Assembly: GCA_024397995.1 (NCBI GenBank)
Contig: CP073746.1
Location: 3,470,001 to 3,534,000, forward strand
DNA length: 64,000 nt
Reading direction: 5' to 3'
Origin: a bacterium SCSIO 12827
GTDB taxonomy: Bacteria; Pseudomonadota; Alphaproteobacteria; Rhodospirillales; Casp-alpha2
This document shows, in pieces, positions 26,840 through 36,346 of the stretch (positions are counted from its first letter, which is position 1; every line of letters starts with the position of its first letter). The notes below the pieces were generated by a model. It was not told the origin of the DNA, did no database searches, and saw only the letters and a program-made list of their open reading frames with translations. The translations under genes and the position numbers were made by a program.

Positions 26840-27606
26840 CCGTCCATTTCATCGGCGCCGGACCGGGGGCTCCCGATCTGATCACCGTGCGCGGCCTGAA
26901 CCTGATCAAGGCATGCCCGGTCGTGCTTTACGCCGGGTCCTTGGTTCCGGCCGAGGTCGTGGCCGAAGCCCCCACAGGGGCCCGCGTGATCGACACGGCA
27001 CCGATGAACCTGGAGGAGATCATCGCCGAGATCGAAACGGCCCACGCCGCCGGACACGACGTCGCCCGCGTCCATTCCGGCGATCCGTCGATCTATGGCG
27101 CCGTCGCCGAACAGATGCGCCGGCTCGACGCGCTTGGCATCGATTACGACGTGACGCCGGGCGTGCCCGCCTTCGCCGCCGCCGCGGCCTCGTTGAAACG
27201 CGAATTGACCCTGCCCCAGGTCAGCCAGAGCATCATCCTGACCCGCACCTCGGTGCGGGCGTCGGACATGCCCAAGGGCGAAGACCTGGAAACGCTGGGC
27301 AAAAGCGGGGCGACCCTGGCGGTGCATCTATCCGTCAACAACTTGGCCAAGGTGGTGCGGGACCTGACGCCGCACTACGGCGCCGATTGCCCCGTGGTCG
27401 TCGCCTACCGGGTGACCTGGCCGGACCAGCAGATGGTCGAAGGCACGCTCGCCGATATCCGGGAAAAGGTGAAGGCGGCGGGCTTCACCCGCACGGCCCT
27501 GATCCTGGTCGGCCGCGCCCTCGGCGAAACGGCGTTCGACGATTCAGCCCTTTACGCCGCCCATCACCACCACGTCCTGCGCCCCAAGAAGGTGCAACCT
27601 TCCTAA
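26836..27606 (+). CDS. cobM: Precorrin-4/cobalt-precorrin-4 C11-methyltransferase (CobM/CbiF)
   Basis: 256 residues from the ATG at 26836, overlapping the cobJ stop as ATGA. The SAM loop '[18 protein letters not shown]', the second motif '[17 protein letters not shown]' and '[15 protein letters not shown]' are those of CobM/CbiF. It methylates C11. It ends with a short HHHH run. Its stop codon overlaps that of the convergent cobK. Confidence 0.94.
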   Translation: MTVHFIGAGPGAPDLITVRGLNLIKACPVVLYAGSLVPAEVVAEAPTGARVIDTAPMNLEEIIAEIETAHAAGHDVARVHSGDPSIYGAVAEQMRRLDALGIDYDVTPGVPAFAAAAASLKRELTLPQVSQSIILTRTSVRASDMPKGEDLETLGKSGATLAVHLSVNNLAKVVRDLTPHYGADCPVVVAYRVTWPDQQMVEGTLADIREKVKAAGFTRTALILVGRALGETAFDDSALYAAHHHHVLRPKKVQPS

Positions 27607-28343
27607 AGACTGTCCAGCCAAGCGAGGGCCCCGTCGATGCTTTCGGCATGGGGCGGCGGCGGAAGGTCCGGCGGATCGATCAAAATCACACGCAAGCCCA
27701 GGTCCAACGCCGCATCGACCTTGGCCCGCGACGCGGCGCTGCCGCCGTTCTTGGCAACCAGGGTATCGATGGAGAATTGCTGCAGCATTCGGCGCTCGTC
27801 ATCATAGGTTCCGGGGCGGCCCGTCAGGACTTCATAGCGATCAAACGTCGGCGGCGACGCAGGCGCGTCGATGAAGCGCAGCAAAAAGAAGCGGTCTTTT
27901 AAGGTGTTGAATTGATTAACTTCTTGCCGGCCTATGGCAAGGAAAATGCGCTGCCCGGCACTTTCCAGCGCTGATTTTGCTGCACTTATGCTGCACACAT
28001 GCTGCATTGCAGCATTTTGCACAAATTGCCATGGTGGGCGGGCCAGAACCAGGCGCGGGACATGGGCAATTGTTGCGGCCTCTGCCGCGCTTTTCGAAAT
28101 CTCGGCGGCGAAGGGATGGGTGGCATCGATCAGGGCGGTAACGCGTTCAGCCCTTATATATTCGGCCAGCCCGGCCGCGCCGCCGAAGCCGCCGGCCAGA
28201 ACCTCGCCCACGGGCAGACGCGGGGTCGCCGTGCGCCCTGCCAGCGACGTGATGATACGCATATCCGGCCAGCGTGCCTGCACGGCGGCGGCCAGGATGC
28301 GGGCGTCCGCCGTACCGCCCAGGATCAGGAGCGTGCTAACCAC
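27603..28343 (-). CDS. cobK: Precorrin-6A/cobalt-precorrin-6A reductase (CobK/CbiJ)
   Basis: 246 residues from a GTG at 28343 that overlaps the end of cbiD by 8 nt. The NADPH motif '[17 protein letters not shown]' opens the protein and '[17 protein letters not shown]' is the family signature. It reduces the macrocycle of (cobalt-)precorrin-6A with NADPH. It is convergent with cobM, sharing the stop region. A locally less GC-rich stretch around 27900-28030 codes for '[18 protein letters not shown]'; it is in frame and looks intact. Confidence 0.9.
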   Translation of the reverse strand: MVSTLLILGGTADARILAAAVQARWPDMRIITSLAGRTATPRLPVGEVLAGGFGGAAGLAEYIRAERVTALIDATHPFAAEISKSAAEAATIAHVPRLVLARPPWQFVQNAAMQHVCSISAAKSALESAGQRIFLAIGRQEVNQFNTLKDRFFLLRFIDAPASPPTFDRYEVLTGRPGTYDDERRMLQQFSIDTLVAKNGGSAASRAKVDAALDLGLRVILIDPPDLPPPPHAESIDGALAWLDSL

Positions 28344-29415
28344 CGGCGCGCCCGGCGCGTTGTCCCTGGCGGTCGAACACCAGAACCTCGACCGCGACGT
28401 CACCCGCCAGGGCCGCCAGGGCCACCTCCCGCGCACCAGCCGCCACCCGGTCGGCGAGCGAAACACCCGCCGCCTGGGCCAGGGTCAGGGCTTCCATCCC
28501 CGTGTTCGCCGTCTTGATGCATTCGGCCAGGGCCGCATCATCGGCGGCCAGCGCCGCCAATTTGTTCATGTCGAGGGATGAGCGCGCGGAGTGCAGATCC
28601 AAATTCCCCTGCGCCAGTTTGGCCAGCTTGCCGAAGCCGCCCGCGATGGTGAGGCGCGGCAAGGGATGGCGGCGCAGGTATTTCAGCAATCCGCCCGCGA
28701 AATCGCCCATGTCGATCAGCGCCATGTCCGGCAGATCATAAAGCGCCTTCACCGCCGCTTCCGAGGTCGAGCCCGTGGCCGCCGCGATATGGCTAAGCCC
28801 GCCCGCCCGCGCCACGTCGACGCCGCGGTGGATCGAATGGATCCAGGACGCACAGGAATAGGGAATAACGATGCCCGTGGTGCCCAGCACCGACAGCCCA
28901 CCGCGAATGCCGAGGCGGCCGTTCATGGTTTTTTCAGCAAGCCGCTCGCCGTCCTTGATGGCGACCGTGATCTCGACGTCGCCGGGACCGTTCAGGCGCC
29001 GGGACAAATCCTCGATCACGCCAGTCATCATCCTGCGCGGGCCCGGATTGATGGCGGGCTCGCCAACGGCCAAGGGCAGGCCGGGCAGGGTCACCGTGCC
29101 CACGCCCGGCCCGGCGCGGAAGGTGACGCCGGTCCCGGCGCCCCCCGGGCGCAGGGACACCGAGACCTCGGCCCCATGGGTCACGTCCGGGTCGTCGCCC
29201 GCGTCCTTGATGACGGCGGCGCTCGCCCTGCCGTCGTCCAGGCCCGTGCGCGCCAAGTCAAAGGTCGGCTCCTCGCCACGCGGCAGGGTAATGGTGACGG
29301 CTTCCGGGAAGGCGCCCGTGACCAGGGCCTCATAGGCAGCCGCCGTCGCCGCCGTCGCACAGGCGCCGGTGGTCCAGCCACGTTTCAGGTTTCCATCCGG
29401 TTTGCGTGCGGGCAT
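28336..29415 (-). CDS. cbiD: Cobalt-precorrin-5B C1-methyltransferase (CbiD)
   Basis: 359 residues. The N terminus 'KRGWTTGACATAATAAAYEA' is the defining CbiD motif, and 'VLGTTGIVIPYSCASW' is also conserved. CbiD methylates C1 in the oxygen-independent, early-cobalt route and has no role in the aerobic CobG/CobF route, so with cbiG and cbiX it identifies the pathway type. It is transcribed with cobK (8-nt overlap) away from the formate/nitrite transporter gene. Confidence 0.94.
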   Translation of the reverse strand: MPARKPDGNLKRGWTTGACATAATAAAYEALVTGAFPEAVTITLPRGEEPTFDLARTGLDDGRASAAVIKDAGDDPDVTHGAEVSVSLRPGGAGTGVTFRAGPGVGTVTLPGLPLAVGEPAINPGPRRMMTGVIEDLSRRLNGPGDVEITVAIKDGERLAEKTMNGRLGIRGGLSVLGTTGIVIPYSCASWIHSIHRGVDVARAGGLSHIAAATGSTSEAAVKALYDLPDMALIDMGDFAGGLLKYLRRHPLPRLTIAGGFGKLAKLAQGNLDLHSARSSLDMNKLAALAADDAALAECIKTANTGMEALTLAQAAGVSLADRVAAGAREVALAALAGDVAVEVLVFDRQGQRAGRAGG

Positions 29416-29510
29416 GGCGGGAATCTAGCGCATTGACCCGTCGTGACCCAAAGGGGAAAACAAAGAGAGGGAATGCCGGTGCAACGAACCGCCCAAGGAG
29501 GAGTGACCCC

Positions 29511-30371
29511 ATGGCCGATCAAGCGCCACCCCCGGGCCGGGACCCGAGCCTGTTCGACGCCTATGCGCCGGCCCAGATGGCGCGGCGGGTCGAGGTTGCC
29601 GGCGTGGCCAAGGCAGGGCTGCCTCTGTTGCCGCTGTTCACCCTGGCCCTGCTGGCCGGTGCCTTCATCGCCTTCGGCGCCATGCTGTTCACCCTGACCA
29701 TGACCAACCACGGCCTGGGCCTGGGGCCGTCGCGCATCCTGGGCGGGATCACGTTCTCCCTCGGCCTGGTTCTGGTCGTGGTCGGCGGGGCGGAACTGTT
29801 CACCGGCAACCTGCTGCTGGTCATGGGCTGGGCCGACCGCAAGATCGCGACGATGGCGCTGTTGCGCAATTGGGGCGTGGCCTATGTCGGCAATCTGGCC
29901 GGCGCCGTCGCCATGGCCGTTCTGGCCTATTGGTCCGGCTATATGGACCTGGGGTCCGGCGCCGTCGGCGCGACGGCGGTCAAGATCGCGGCCGCCAAGG
30001 TCGAACTGGATTTCACCACCGCCTTCGTACGCGGCCTGCTGTGCAACACCCTGGTCTGCCTCGCGGTCTGGCTGTGCTTCGCGGCCCATGACGTGATCGG
30101 CAAGATTTTCGCCATCCTGTTCCCCATCACCGCCTTCGTCGCCCTGGGCTTCGAGCATTCGATCGCCAACATGTTCTTTATTCCCGTGGGCATGCTGGCG
30201 GCGGGAAATGACGCCTATGTGACGGCGGCAGGCCTTCCCGGGGATGTGGGCGGTCTAACGCTCGCGGGTTTCGTGGGCAATCTCGTGCCGGTGACACTCG
30301 GCAACATGGTCGGCGGCGGATTGTTCGTGGCCGGAACCTACTACCTGGTCTATTTACGGCCACATTCCTGA
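29511..30371 (+). CDS. Formate/nitrite transporter family protein
   Basis: 286 residues from the ATG at 29511, with AAGGAGG about 9 nt upstream. Six hydrophobic helices are visible. FNT signature segments include 'GGAELFTGNLLLVMGW' and 'GLLCNTLVCLAVWLCFAAHD', and 'GFEHSIANMFFIPVGML' near the end. The family forms pentameric channels for formate, nitrite or hydrosulfide; which ion is carried here is unknown. It lies inside the cobalamin region but has no known part in that pathway. Confidence 0.88.
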   Translation: MADQAPPPGRDPSLFDAYAPAQMARRVEVAGVAKAGLPLLPLFTLALLAGAFIAFGAMLFTLTMTNHGLGLGPSRILGGITFSLGLVLVVVGGAELFTGNLLLVMGWADRKIATMALLRNWGVAYVGNLAGAVAMAVLAYWSGYMDLGSGAVGATAVKIAAAKVELDFTTAFVRGLLCNTLVCLAVWLCFAAHDVIGKIFAILFPITAFVALGFEHSIANMFFIPVGMLAAGNDAYVTAAGLPGDVGGLTLAGFVGNLVPVTLGNMVGGGLFVAGTYYLVYLRPHS

Positions 30372-30441
30372 CCGACAAAGGTTGAATAGGCGGACAAAGT
30401 CCGTACCTTTCCCAGACGCTGAAACAGCCGGCAACGAGGCC

Positions 30442-31077
30442 ATGACCAAGCAACCCAACAAGACCGTTTCCCGCCTGCGCCTGGTGCGCCGCATCGCCTT
30501 CGGCCTGGCGGCCGTCATCCTGATCGCCGTTGCCGCCGTGATCGCGCAGCAGCGCCTGGCCGATTCACCTCGCACGGGCACCGCGCCTGAAGTGAAGATC
30601 GGCGGCCCCTTCACCCTGACCGACCACACCGGCCGCCAGGTGACGGAAAAGGATTTCCAAGGCAAGGCCATGCTGATCTTTTTCGGCTACACCTTCTGCC
30701 CGGACGTCTGCCCGACCTCGCTGACCGAAATTTCGGCGGCCATGGATAAGCTCGGCCCCCTGGCGGCGAAGGTCGTTCCCATCCTGGTCTCCGTCGATTC
30801 GGAGCGCGACACGCCCGAGGTGCTGAAGGATTATGTCGCCCACTTCCATCCCAGCATCGTCGGCCTGACAGGCACGCCGGAACAGATCAAGCAGGTCGCC
30901 AAGGCCTACCGCGTGTTTTATGCCAAGGTCGTGGACGAAGGCGGGGACAAGGACGCCTATCTGATGGACCACTCATCGGTGATCTATCTGATGGGGCCGA
31001 ACGGCAAGTTCCTGACCCATTTCAGCACCCAGACGGACGCCGAAACCATGGCGGCCAAGATCAAGTCCCTGCTGTGA
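30442..31077 (+). CDS. SCO1/SenC copper-binding thioredoxin-fold protein
   Basis: 211 residues from the ATG at 30442 with ACGAGG just upstream. One N-terminal membrane anchor ('IAFGLAAVILIAVAAVIA') puts the thioredoxin-like domain in the periplasm. The copper ligands are present: 'FCPDVCPT' (CxxxC) and the histidine in 'LMDHSSVIYL'. The family delivers copper to the CuA site of cytochrome c oxidase. The stop overlaps the cobB GTG start (GTGA), so the two are co-translated although functionally unrelated. Confidence 0.9.
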   Translation: MTKQPNKTVSRLRLVRRIAFGLAAVILIAVAAVIAQQRLADSPRTGTAPEVKIGGPFTLTDHTGRQVTEKDFQGKAMLIFFGYTFCPDVCPTSLTEISAAMDKLGPLAAKVVPILVSVDSERDTPEVLKDYVAHFHPSIVGLTGTPEQIKQVAKAYRVFYAKVVDEGGDKDAYLMDHSSVIYLMGPNGKFLTHFSTQTDAETMAAKIKSLL

Positions 31078-32420
31078 CCGGTGGGTTGCCGCCGGGGATC
31101 GTCATCGCCGCCCCGTCGTCGGGCAACGGCAAGACGCTGCTGACCCTTGGCCTGCTGCGCCATTTCCGAGACACGGGTGTTGCCGTGGCCTCGGCCAAGG
31201 TCGGCCCCGATTATATCGATCCCGCCTTTCATCAGGCCGCCGGCGGCCGGTCCTGCCCCAATCTAGATCTTTGGGCCATGCGGGACGGGACCTTGGCATC
31301 CGTCCTGGCGGCATCCGCCAAGGGGGCGGATCTGATCGTCTGCGAAGGGGTCATGGGCCTGTTCGACGGCGCCAGGCTGGACGAAGGTTCGACCGCCGAC
31401 GCGGCCCGCACCTTCGGCTGGCCGGTGATCCTGGTGGTCGATGCGGCGGCCCAGGGGGCGTCGGCGGCGGCCCTGGTCGGCGGCTTCGCCCGTCACCGCC
31501 CGGACGTCACCGTCGCCGGGGTGGTGTTCAACCGAACGGGCAGCAGCCGGCACGCGGATATCCTCACTGCCGCCATGGCCCAGGATCACTCGGACATTCC
31601 CGTACTCGGCTGCCTGCCCCGGCTGGCGGACCTGACCCTGCCCGAACGGCACCTGGGTTTGGTGCAGGCGGGCGAGCATGGTGACCTGGAAGCCTTTCTG
31701 AATGCTGCTGCCGAAGCCGTCGCCGCCCATGTTGATACGATGGCACTGCGCGCCCTGGCTCACGCCACAGGCACCACCGCAAACACGGATGCCCTGCCGT
31801 TATCGCCGTTGGGCCAGAAAATCGCGGTCGCCCGCGACCGGGCGTTTTCGTTCTGCTATCCGCATGTGCTGGACGGCTGGCGCCATGCCGGGGCCGAAAT
31901 CACCTTCTTTTCGCCGCTGGATGACGAGGCGCCGGCGGCCGGCGCCGACGCGGTCTATCTGCCCGGCGGTTATCCGGAACTGCATGCGGGGCGACTGGCC
32001 GGAAACGCCCGGTTCCTGGCCGGACTGCGCAGCATGGCGGCGGCAGGGCATACCGTGTTCGGCGAATGCGGCGGCTACATGGTGCTGGGCGATGTCTTGA
32101 CCGATGCCGACGGCCAAGCCCATGCCATGGCCGGGCTGCTGCCCGTTGAAACGTCGTTCGCCCAACGCAAACTGCACCTGGGCTACCGCCGCGCGGTCAT
32201 CGCGGATACCGGGCCGTTCGGGCCGGCCGGCGCAGCGCTGCGCGGCCATGAATTCCATTACGCGACGATCATCGCCGAGGGCTTGGCCGAAAGCATTGAT
32301 GCCCCTCTGTTCCACGTCTCCAACGCCGACGGCATGTATCTGGGTGCCTTGGGCCGGCGGCGGGGCAGTGTCATGGGATCGTTTGTCCACCTGATCGACC
32401 GGGAGGACAGCGGCGCCTGA
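31074..32420 (+). CDS. cobB: Cobyrinate a,c-diamide synthase (CobB/CbiA)
   Basis: 448 residues from a GTG at 31074. The N-terminal ATP-binding part has the P-loop 'APSSGNGKTLLTLGLLRHF' and 'ICEGVMGLFDG'-like 'VCEGVMGLFDGARLD'. The C-terminal glutaminase part has the cysteine in 'VFGECGGYMVLGD' and a late histidine in 'GSFVHLI'. It amidates the a and c carboxylates of cobyrinate or hydrogenobyrinate using glutamine and ATP. It is separated from the main cob operon by the FNT and SCO genes. Confidence 0.93.
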   Translation: MTGGLPPGIVIAAPSSGNGKTLLTLGLLRHFRDTGVAVASAKVGPDYIDPAFHQAAGGRSCPNLDLWAMRDGTLASVLAASAKGADLIVCEGVMGLFDGARLDEGSTADAARTFGWPVILVVDAAAQGASAAALVGGFARHRPDVTVAGVVFNRTGSSRHADILTAAMAQDHSDIPVLGCLPRLADLTLPERHLGLVQAGEHGDLEAFLNAAAEAVAAHVDTMALRALAHATGTTANTDALPLSPLGQKIAVARDRAFSFCYPHVLDGWRHAGAEITFFSPLDDEAPAAGADAVYLPGGYPELHAGRLAGNARFLAGLRSMAAAGHTVFGECGGYMVLGDVLTDADGQAHAMAGLLPVETSFAQRKLHLGYRRAVIADTGPFGPAGAALRGHEFHYATIIAEGLAESIDAPLFHVSNADGMYLGALGRRRGSVMGSFVHLIDREDSGA

Positions 32421-32469
32421 GGGCAGTATGCTGTCGGCCTTCATTGCCCCTTAAGGAAAGACAACGTCC

Positions 32470-32937
32470 ATGTTCGGGCTGTTCAGGAAGAAGAAACGCG
32501 ACCTACCGCCGCCGTTCTGGAAGACCAAGGGTCTTGCCGAAATGTCCAAGGGGGAATGGGAATCGCTGTGCGACGGCTGCGGACGCTGCTGTCTGAACAA
32601 GCTGGAAAACGAAGCGACGCGCGAGGTTCTCTATACCGACGTCGCCTGCCGCCTTTTGGACACGGACAGCTGCCGCTGCTCCAGTTACGAAGACCGCAAG
32701 CGATTCGTCCCCGAATGCCAGATTTTGACACCGCGCATGGTCAAAAAACTGGGTTGGCTGCCGTCAACCTGCGCATACCGCTTGATTTCCGAAGGCCAGG
32801 ACCTTTATTGGTGGCATCCCCTGGTTTCCGGCGATGCGGAAACGGTTCATTATGCAGGTATCTCGGTGCGCGGCCGCGTGGTTTCCGAACGCGACACCGA
32901 CGATCTGGAAAATCATGTGGTGGGCTGGCCCAAATAG
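32470..32937 (+). CDS. YcgN-type UPF0260 cysteine-cluster protein
   Basis: 155 residues matching the UPF0260 (YcgN) family, part of the YkgJ-like zinc- or iron-chelating group. The cysteines are the defining feature: '[14 protein letters not shown]', '[11 protein letters not shown]', 'ECQILTP' and 'STCAYRL', followed by 'WHPLVSGD' and '[11 protein letters not shown]'. Metal binding is expected; the biological role is not established. It is a single cytoplasmic gene 50 nt after cobB. Confidence 0.88.
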   Translation: MFGLFRKKKRDLPPPFWKTKGLAEMSKGEWESLCDGCGRCCLNKLENEATREVLYTDVACRLLDTDSCRCSSYEDRKRFVPECQILTPRMVKKLGWLPSTCAYRLISEGQDLYWWHPLVSGDAETVHYAGISVRGRVVSERDTDDLENHVVGWPK

Positions 32938-32988
32938 CCGCCCCGCCGCCCGGCAAGCAGGCCGGAAAGCGCTGCGAAGGAGAAAGAC

Positions 32989-33921
32989 ATGAGTGCGAGC
33001 AACCTGGAACTGACGGGCGTCTATGCCGCCGTCCTGACCCCGCAGCATGCGGATTTGAGCCCCGATCACGCCCGCATGGCGGCACATGCCAAATGGCTGC
33101 TGGCCAACGGCTGCGACGGCCTGGGCGTTTTGGGCACCACGGGCGAGGCCAATTCCTTTTCCGTCGCCGAGCGCCTGGAAATTCTCGACAAGCTGGCCGA
33201 GAACGGCGTGCCGACCAAAACCATGATGCCCGGCACCGGGTGCTGCGCCATTCCGGACACGGTCGAGATCACCAAGAAGGCGCTTGAAGTCGGCGCCGGC
33301 GCGGTGCTCATGCTGCCGCCGTTCTATTATAAGAATCAGTCCGACGAAGGCCTGTTCGCAGCCTATTCGGAAGTCATCCAGCGCATCGGCGATGACCGCC
33401 TGAAGATCTGCCTCTACCACTTCCCGCAGATGTCGGGCGTGCCGATTTCCATGAACCTGATCGGCATGCTGCGCAAGGAATACCCGAACACAGTCGTGGG
33501 CATGAAGGATTCGTCCGGCGTGCTGGAAAACATGCTGACCGCCGCCCACGAATTCCCCGGCTTCTGCGTGTTCTCCGGCGCCGACGATCTGATGCTGCCG
33601 GTCCTGCGCGAAGGCGGGGCGGGCTGCATCACGGCCTGCGCGAACATCGCCTCCGACCTGGCCCAAGCGGTCTATTCCGAGTACCGCACGAACGGCGACG
33701 ACGGCAATGTGGAAGAGCTTCAGAAGCCGCTGGCCGCCGTGCGCAAGATCATTTCCGGCTATCCGCTGATTCCGTCCCTGAAGGCCATGGTCGCCCGTCA
33801 CACGGGCGATAATGCCTGGGCCAACATGCGCCCGCCGGTCATGCCGATGGACGCAGCCGCCACCCAGCGCCTGTATCAGGAATACGATGGCGCCGGCCTG
33901 GCCATGGCAGAAGCGGCCTGA
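32989..33921 (+). CDS. DapA/N-acetylneuraminate lyase family aldolase
   Basis: 310 residues with an AAGGAG site before the ATG. Fold and active site are those of the dihydrodipicolinate synthase family: 'LGVLGTTGEANSFSV' near the N terminus, the active-site tyrosine in 'CLYHFPQMS', and the Schiff-base lysine in 'VVGMKDSSG'. The family cleaves or joins 2-oxoacids such as pyruvate with aldehydes. The 'KDSSG' lysine context and the lack of the usual lysine-operon neighbours suggest a catabolic relative rather than the housekeeping DapA; the substrate is unknown. Confidence 0.82.
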   Translation: MSASNLELTGVYAAVLTPQHADLSPDHARMAAHAKWLLANGCDGLGVLGTTGEANSFSVAERLEILDKLAENGVPTKTMMPGTGCCAIPDTVEITKKALEVGAGAVLMLPPFYYKNQSDEGLFAAYSEVIQRIGDDRLKICLYHFPQMSGVPISMNLIGMLRKEYPNTVVGMKDSSGVLENMLTAAHEFPGFCVFSGADDLMLPVLREGGAGCITACANIASDLAQAVYSEYRTNGDDGNVEELQKPLAAVRKIISGYPLIPSLKAMVARHTGDNAWANMRPPVMPMDAAATQRLYQEYDGAGLAMAEAA

Positions 33922-33922
33922 G

Positions 33923-34675
33923 TTGACCGACGGCGGGAGCGGCCGGACCTTACAGACCCTGGGCCACGGCCTTGACCGCGCCGACGGCGGCGCGGTGCCG
34001 CTCACCATCCGCCGCAACAAGCGCGCCAAGCGCCTGATCCTGCGTGCCGACCCGGCGACGGGGACGGCGGTGGTGACCTGCCCACCCTGGGTCTCGGACT
34101 CGGAGGCCCACGCCTTCGCCGAGAAACAGGCAGGCTGGGTCCATGCCCGTCTGGCCTCCGCCCCCAAGCCCCTGCCCTTCGCCGACGGCCAGGTCATCCC
34201 CTATCTCGGCCGCCCGCATATGATCCGCCACCGCCCAGACGCGCGCGGCGGCGTTTGGGTTGAGGACAGCGGGGACCAAGGGGAAATCCATGTCACCGGC
34301 CAGGCCGAACATCTGCCACGACGGCTTGCCGACTGGTTGAAGCGGGATGCCCGGCGACGCATCCTTCCCTGTGTCGAAGCGGCCTCGGCGGCCCTCGGTG
34401 TCACCGCCGGGCGGATTACCCTGCGCGACACGAAAAGCCGCTGGGGCTCCTGCGCCATCAACGGCAACCTGAATTTCTCCTGGCGCCTGGTGCTGGCCCC
34501 GGAACGGGTGCTGCGTTACGTCGTCGCCCATGAGGTCGCCCATATCCGCGAACACAACCACGGCCCCCGGTTCTGGGGCCTGGTGCGCGATCTGGCGGAC
34601 GATATGGACGCCTGCCGAAAATGGCTGCGTGACGAAGGATCGGCGCTGTTTCTGGTCGGCCCTGTCTCGGATTAG
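33923..34675 (+). CDS. YgjP/SprT-like M48-type metallopeptidase
   Basis: 250 residues if it starts at the TTG at 33923, 1 nt after the aldolase stop; no better in-frame start is seen before the conserved 'VPLTIRRNKRAKRLILRAD'. The zinc motif 'VVAHEVAHIREHNHGPRFW' (HExxH plus a downstream His) and 'SRWGSCAINGNLNFSWRLVLAP' identify the YgjP family. It is predicted to be a cytoplasmic zinc-dependent peptidase; substrates are unknown. The start is uncertain. Confidence 0.85.
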   Translation: MTDGGSGRTLQTLGHGLDRADGGAVPLTIRRNKRAKRLILRADPATGTAVVTCPPWVSDSEAHAFAEKQAGWVHARLASAPKPLPFADGQVIPYLGRPHMIRHRPDARGGVWVEDSGDQGEIHVTGQAEHLPRRLADWLKRDARRRILPCVEAASAALGVTAGRITLRDTKSRWGSCAINGNLNFSWRLVLAPERVLRYVVAHEVAHIREHNHGPRFWGLVRDLADDMDACRKWLRDEGSALFLVGPVSD

Positions 34676-34731
34676 AATTACCCCGCAAGCTTCGGATGGC
34701 CTGATCCAGGCCTTGGGCGTAGGCTTTCCCC

Positions 34732-35799
34732 ATGGATCACACAACACACCAAGACCCGACCCTTGAAGACGACCGCTGGCGCCAAGTTCTGGACCGCCGC
34801 ACCGGCGGCGGTTTCGTCTATGCCGTCACCACCACGGGCGTCTATTGCACGCCGGGCTGTGCCTCGCGCCGGCCCAAGCGGGACAACGTCCGCTTCTTCG
34901 ACACAGGCACGCAGGCGGAAAGTGCGGGGTTCCGCCCCTGCAAGCGCTGCCGCCCGGACAACAACCGCATCATCGACCCGCGCCTTGCCGCCGTGGCCGA
35001 GGCCTGCCGCCTGATCGAGGCGGCCGGGATCCCCCCGCCCCTGGACGCCCTGGCCGAGGCCACGGGCTACAGCCCCTTCCACCTGCAGCGCATGTTTCTG
35101 GCCATGGTCGGTGTCAGCCCCAAGCAATACGGCGACGCGGTGAAGGCGGAACGCCTGCGCCGGGGATTGAAGGCCGGCGGCGGCGTGGCGGGGGCGCTTT
35201 ACGGCGCCGGATACGGCTCCGCATCCCGGGTCTATGAGAAATCCGCGGCGTTGCTGGGCATGACGCCGGCAAGCTATGCCGCCGGCGGACGCGGGGCCAC
35301 GATCCGTTTTGCCATCGCCGAGGGACCTTTGGGCCAGGTGCTGGCGGCGGCAACGGACAAGGGGCTCTGCATGGTTGCGCTGGCCGACGACGACGGCGCC
35401 CTGGAATCGGAGCTGCGCCGCGACTTTCCCCTGGCCGAGATCACCCGCGACGACGCGACCCTGAAACCCCTGATGGAAGGCGTGGTCGCCTTTTTGGACG
35501 GGGCCGATACGGCGCAATCCCTGCCGCTGGACGTGCGGGCGACGGCCTTTCAATGGCGGGTCTGGCAGGCCCTGGCCGCGATCCCGGCGGGAGAGACGCG
35601 GACCTACGGCGAACTGGCGGCGGCTTTGGGCCGCGACGGCGCCGCCCGCGCCGTCGGCCGTGCCTGTGCGACCAACCCGATCTCCCTGGTTATTCCCTGC
35701 CACCGCGCCGTAGGCTCCAACGGATCGCTGACCGGATACCGCTGGGGCGTCGCGCGGAAACGCGCCCTTCTTGCCCGCGAACGGGGGCGGAAGACCTAA
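34732..35799 (+). CDS. ada: Bifunctional methylphosphotriester/O6-methylguanine repair protein Ada
   Basis: 355 residues, the full Ada layout. Residues 1-80: zinc domain with four cysteines (C39, C43 in 'VYCTPGC'; C70, C73 in 'PCKRC') that takes methyl from phosphotriesters. Residues 85-180: AraC-type helix-turn-helix ('LAEATGYSPFHLQRMF'). Residues 190-355: methylguanine methyltransferase with the acceptor cysteine in 'VIPCHRAVGSNGSLTGY'. It repairs and senses DNA alkylation. It converges on mmcB, another DNA-repair gene, overlapping it by 4 nt. Confidence 0.95.
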   Translation: MDHTTHQDPTLEDDRWRQVLDRRTGGGFVYAVTTTGVYCTPGCASRRPKRDNVRFFDTGTQAESAGFRPCKRCRPDNNRIIDPRLAAVAEACRLIEAAGIPPPLDALAEATGYSPFHLQRMFLAMVGVSPKQYGDAVKAERLRRGLKAGGGVAGALYGAGYGSASRVYEKSAALLGMTPASYAAGGRGATIRFAIAEGPLGQVLAAATDKGLCMVALADDDGALESELRRDFPLAEITRDDATLKPLMEGVVAFLDGADTAQSLPLDVRATAFQWRVWQALAAIPAGETRTYGELAAALGRDGAARAVGRACATNPISLVIPCHRAVGSNGSLTGYRWGVARKRALLARERGRKT

Positions 35800-36257
35800 A
35801 CGCCGCGCACCAGCCGGTCCGCCGCCGCGCGGGCGAAGGTCAGAGTCTGTTTGCGCCGGCGGTTGCCCTTCATGGGCGTTTCGTCGGCCGACCGCAGGAT
35901 CGCCCCATCATGAGCATCCGCGACGATCAGCCCGGCATTCATCGGCAGGATGTCCTGGGGAAACCCGGGCGGCACCGCGAAATAGAACCCGTCGCAGAAA
36001 TCGGGATATTCGTGCCATTTCCCGTCGGCGCGGAAATCCTCGACCGACGATTTAACCTCGACGAAGAGAAACCGGCCCTGGCCGTTCAGGCCGGCCACGT
36101 CGATGCGGCGGCGTGACGTCAGCTTGAATTCCGTGAGCGGGCTGAACCCCATGCGCCAGAGCAGGCGCACGACGCCGCGGGTCACGCCCTGGGTCACCTG
36201 CGGGCGGGGTGCGTCCGGCAGAGACAGAGTATCGCGGGCATCAATTTCGTTCATCAT
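35796..36257 (-). CDS. mmcB: DNA repair protein MmcB (putative endonuclease-fold protein)
   Basis: 153 residues. 'LTSRRRIDVAGLNGQGRFLFVEVKSSVEDFRADGKW'-type core (about residues 45-85) shows the D...E-x-K pattern of PD-(D/E)xK nucleases and matches MmcB, an alphaproteobacterial protein linked to mitomycin C resistance in Caulobacter. Two tandem ATG codons (36257 and 36254) are possible starts. I looked for a LexA box upstream; there is a GTTC-N10-GAAC dyad but not the GTTC-N7-GTTC operator. Confidence 0.88.
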   Translation of the reverse strand: MMNEIDARDTLSLPDAPRPQVTQGVTRGVVRLLWRMGFSPLTEFKLTSRRRIDVAGLNGQGRFLFVEVKSSVEDFRADGKWHEYPDFCDGFYFAVPPGFPQDILPMNAGLIVADAHDGAILRSADETPMKGNRRRKQTLTFARAAADRLVRGV

Positions 36258-36346
36258 ATGTTCTTTTCCTATCGAACCTGATTACCCGTCCGACACGGAT
36301 ATGACAAGCCCTTGCCGCCGGGCTTGGGGAAGGCTAAGCATCCCCC

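Noticed and set aside
36258-36285. LexA box before mmcB
   Set aside because: The sequence is GTTC-N10-GAAC, an inverted arrangement with wrong spacing, not GTTC-N7-GTTC.
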